A DNA stretch of 5,518 nucleotides from Aquificaceae bacterium (GTDB taxonomy: Bacteria > Aquificota > Aquificia > Aquificales > Aquificaceae), in NCBI GenBank assembly GCA_015490215.1, contig WFYH01000179.1, positions 1 through 5,518 of the forward strand. The letters run 5' to 3'. Under the pieces are notes generated by a model, which saw nothing but the letters and a program-made list of their open reading frames with translations, was not told the origin of the DNA and did no database searches. Numbering within the stretch: the first letter of the stretch is position 1; each line of letters begins with the position of its first letter. The position numbers were made by a program, and so were the translations under genes. Of the stretch, positions 5,190 to 5,518 are shown in pieces.

Positions 5190-5518
5190 TGATAGCTGTT
5201 GTCTTCCTTGTGAGGAACTATCCTCATTATCGCTTCGTCAGGGTTAACCTGATCGCCCACCTTTGCGAAGATCTTCTTGACTATACCGTCTATGGGTGCG
5301 TGGATCTCGTTCTCCATCTTCATGGCTTCCACTATGGCTACCGTCTGCCCTTGCTCAACGGGCTGACCTTCTTCCACCAATATCTTGGCTACCTTCCCGG
5401 GCATGGGAGGTGTAACGTCCCCCGGCTCCGTCGCCTTGGGTATCCCTTCCTCCGCCGTTTGGGCGGGTGCGGCGGTTGCGGACCCTCCCGTGGGTATAGC
5501 CTCCTTCTTGGGGAAGAG
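5186..5518 (-). CDS. cfiA: C-terminal end of a biotin-carrying carboxylase subunit (2-oxoglutarate or pyruvate carboxylase type), partial
   Basis: Partial gene: the last 110 residues, entering in frame from the right edge with no start in the window. Residues about 1-36 form a Pro/Ala/Thr/Gly-rich flexible linker of the kind that tethers swinging biotin domains. The biotinyl domain begins at PPMPGKV, and its signature EAMKMENEI places the biotinylated lysine at residue 67 of this fragment (codon 5318-5320). PIDGIVKKI and VGDQVNPDEAI complete the lipoyl/biotinyl fold, and a short polar tail (PHKEDNSYQ) ends the protein. The domain carries carboxybiotin between a biotin carboxylase and a carboxyltransferase. 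In Hydrogenobacter the large subunit of 2-oxoglutarate carboxylase (CfiA) has this design. Co-location with citryl-CoA lyase favours it, but pyruvate carboxylase subunit B, oxaloacetate decarboxylase alpha or an acetyl-CoA carboxylase carrier would look the same here. The stop overlaps the tsaE start. The ATG at 5404 is an internal Met. Confidence 0.85.
   Translation of the reverse strand, partial: LFPKKEAIPTGGSATAAPAQTAEEGIPKATEPGDVTPPMPGKVAKILVEEGQPVEQGQTVAIVEAMKMENEIHAPIDGIVKKIFAKVGDQVNPDEAIMRIVPHKEDNSYQ

Overview
This window looks like a piece of a chemolithoautotrophic thermophile of the Aquificaceae (Hydrogenobacter/Thermocrinis/Aquifex relatives). The main reason is a free-standing citryl-CoA lyase encoded close to a biotinylated carboxylase subunit. 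That fits the variant reductive TCA (rTCA) cycle, in which citrate is cleaved in two steps and 2-oxoglutarate is carboxylated by a biotin enzyme. Densely packed overlapping genes, Glu/Lys/Arg-rich proteins, frequent ATA/AGG/AGA codons and an archaeal-type Hel308-like helicase agree with this. The genus assignment is an inference.

Layout: bases 1-116 are non-coding or ambiguous and contain a perfect 16-bp palindrome (75-90) and a candidate promoter. Two plus-strand genes follow: a PIN-domain (VapC-like) nuclease (117-512), then, 11 bp on, a Sir2-family deacylase (524-1213). The other five genes lie on the minus strand and read right to left. They are the C-terminal end of a biotin-carrying carboxylase subunit (5186-5518, entering from the right edge), tsaE (4767-5189), a 753-residue Ski2/Hel308-like helicase (2528-4789), citryl-CoA lyase (1700-2482) and a membrane-anchored TlpA/ResA-like thioredoxin (1194-1703). 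Their junctions are a 4-bp GTGA overlap, a 23-bp overlap, a 45-bp gap and a 4-bp ATGA overlap. They are probably one transcription unit, with a possible internal promoter in the 45-bp gap. The plus- and minus-strand units converge and overlap by 20 bp at their 3' ends (1194-1213), with no visible terminator.

How the genes may work together: the carboxylase subunit (if it is CfiA) and citryl-CoA lyase catalyse steps specific to the variant rTCA cycle. TsaE (tRNA t6A modification) and the helicase sit between them with no obvious biochemical link. The sirtuin has the Tyr/Arg pair of class III (desuccinylase-type) enzymes, a suggestive feature in a cell whose carbon fixation runs through succinyl-CoA and acetyl-CoA. 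The parts most worth a second look are the palindrome/PIN/sirtuin unit, the bacterial Hel308-like helicase with an unusual C-terminal tail, and the linkage of two rTCA genes in one operon. There is no stretch over 300 bases without a gene, and I saw no tRNA, rRNA, CRISPR array or insertion sequence.
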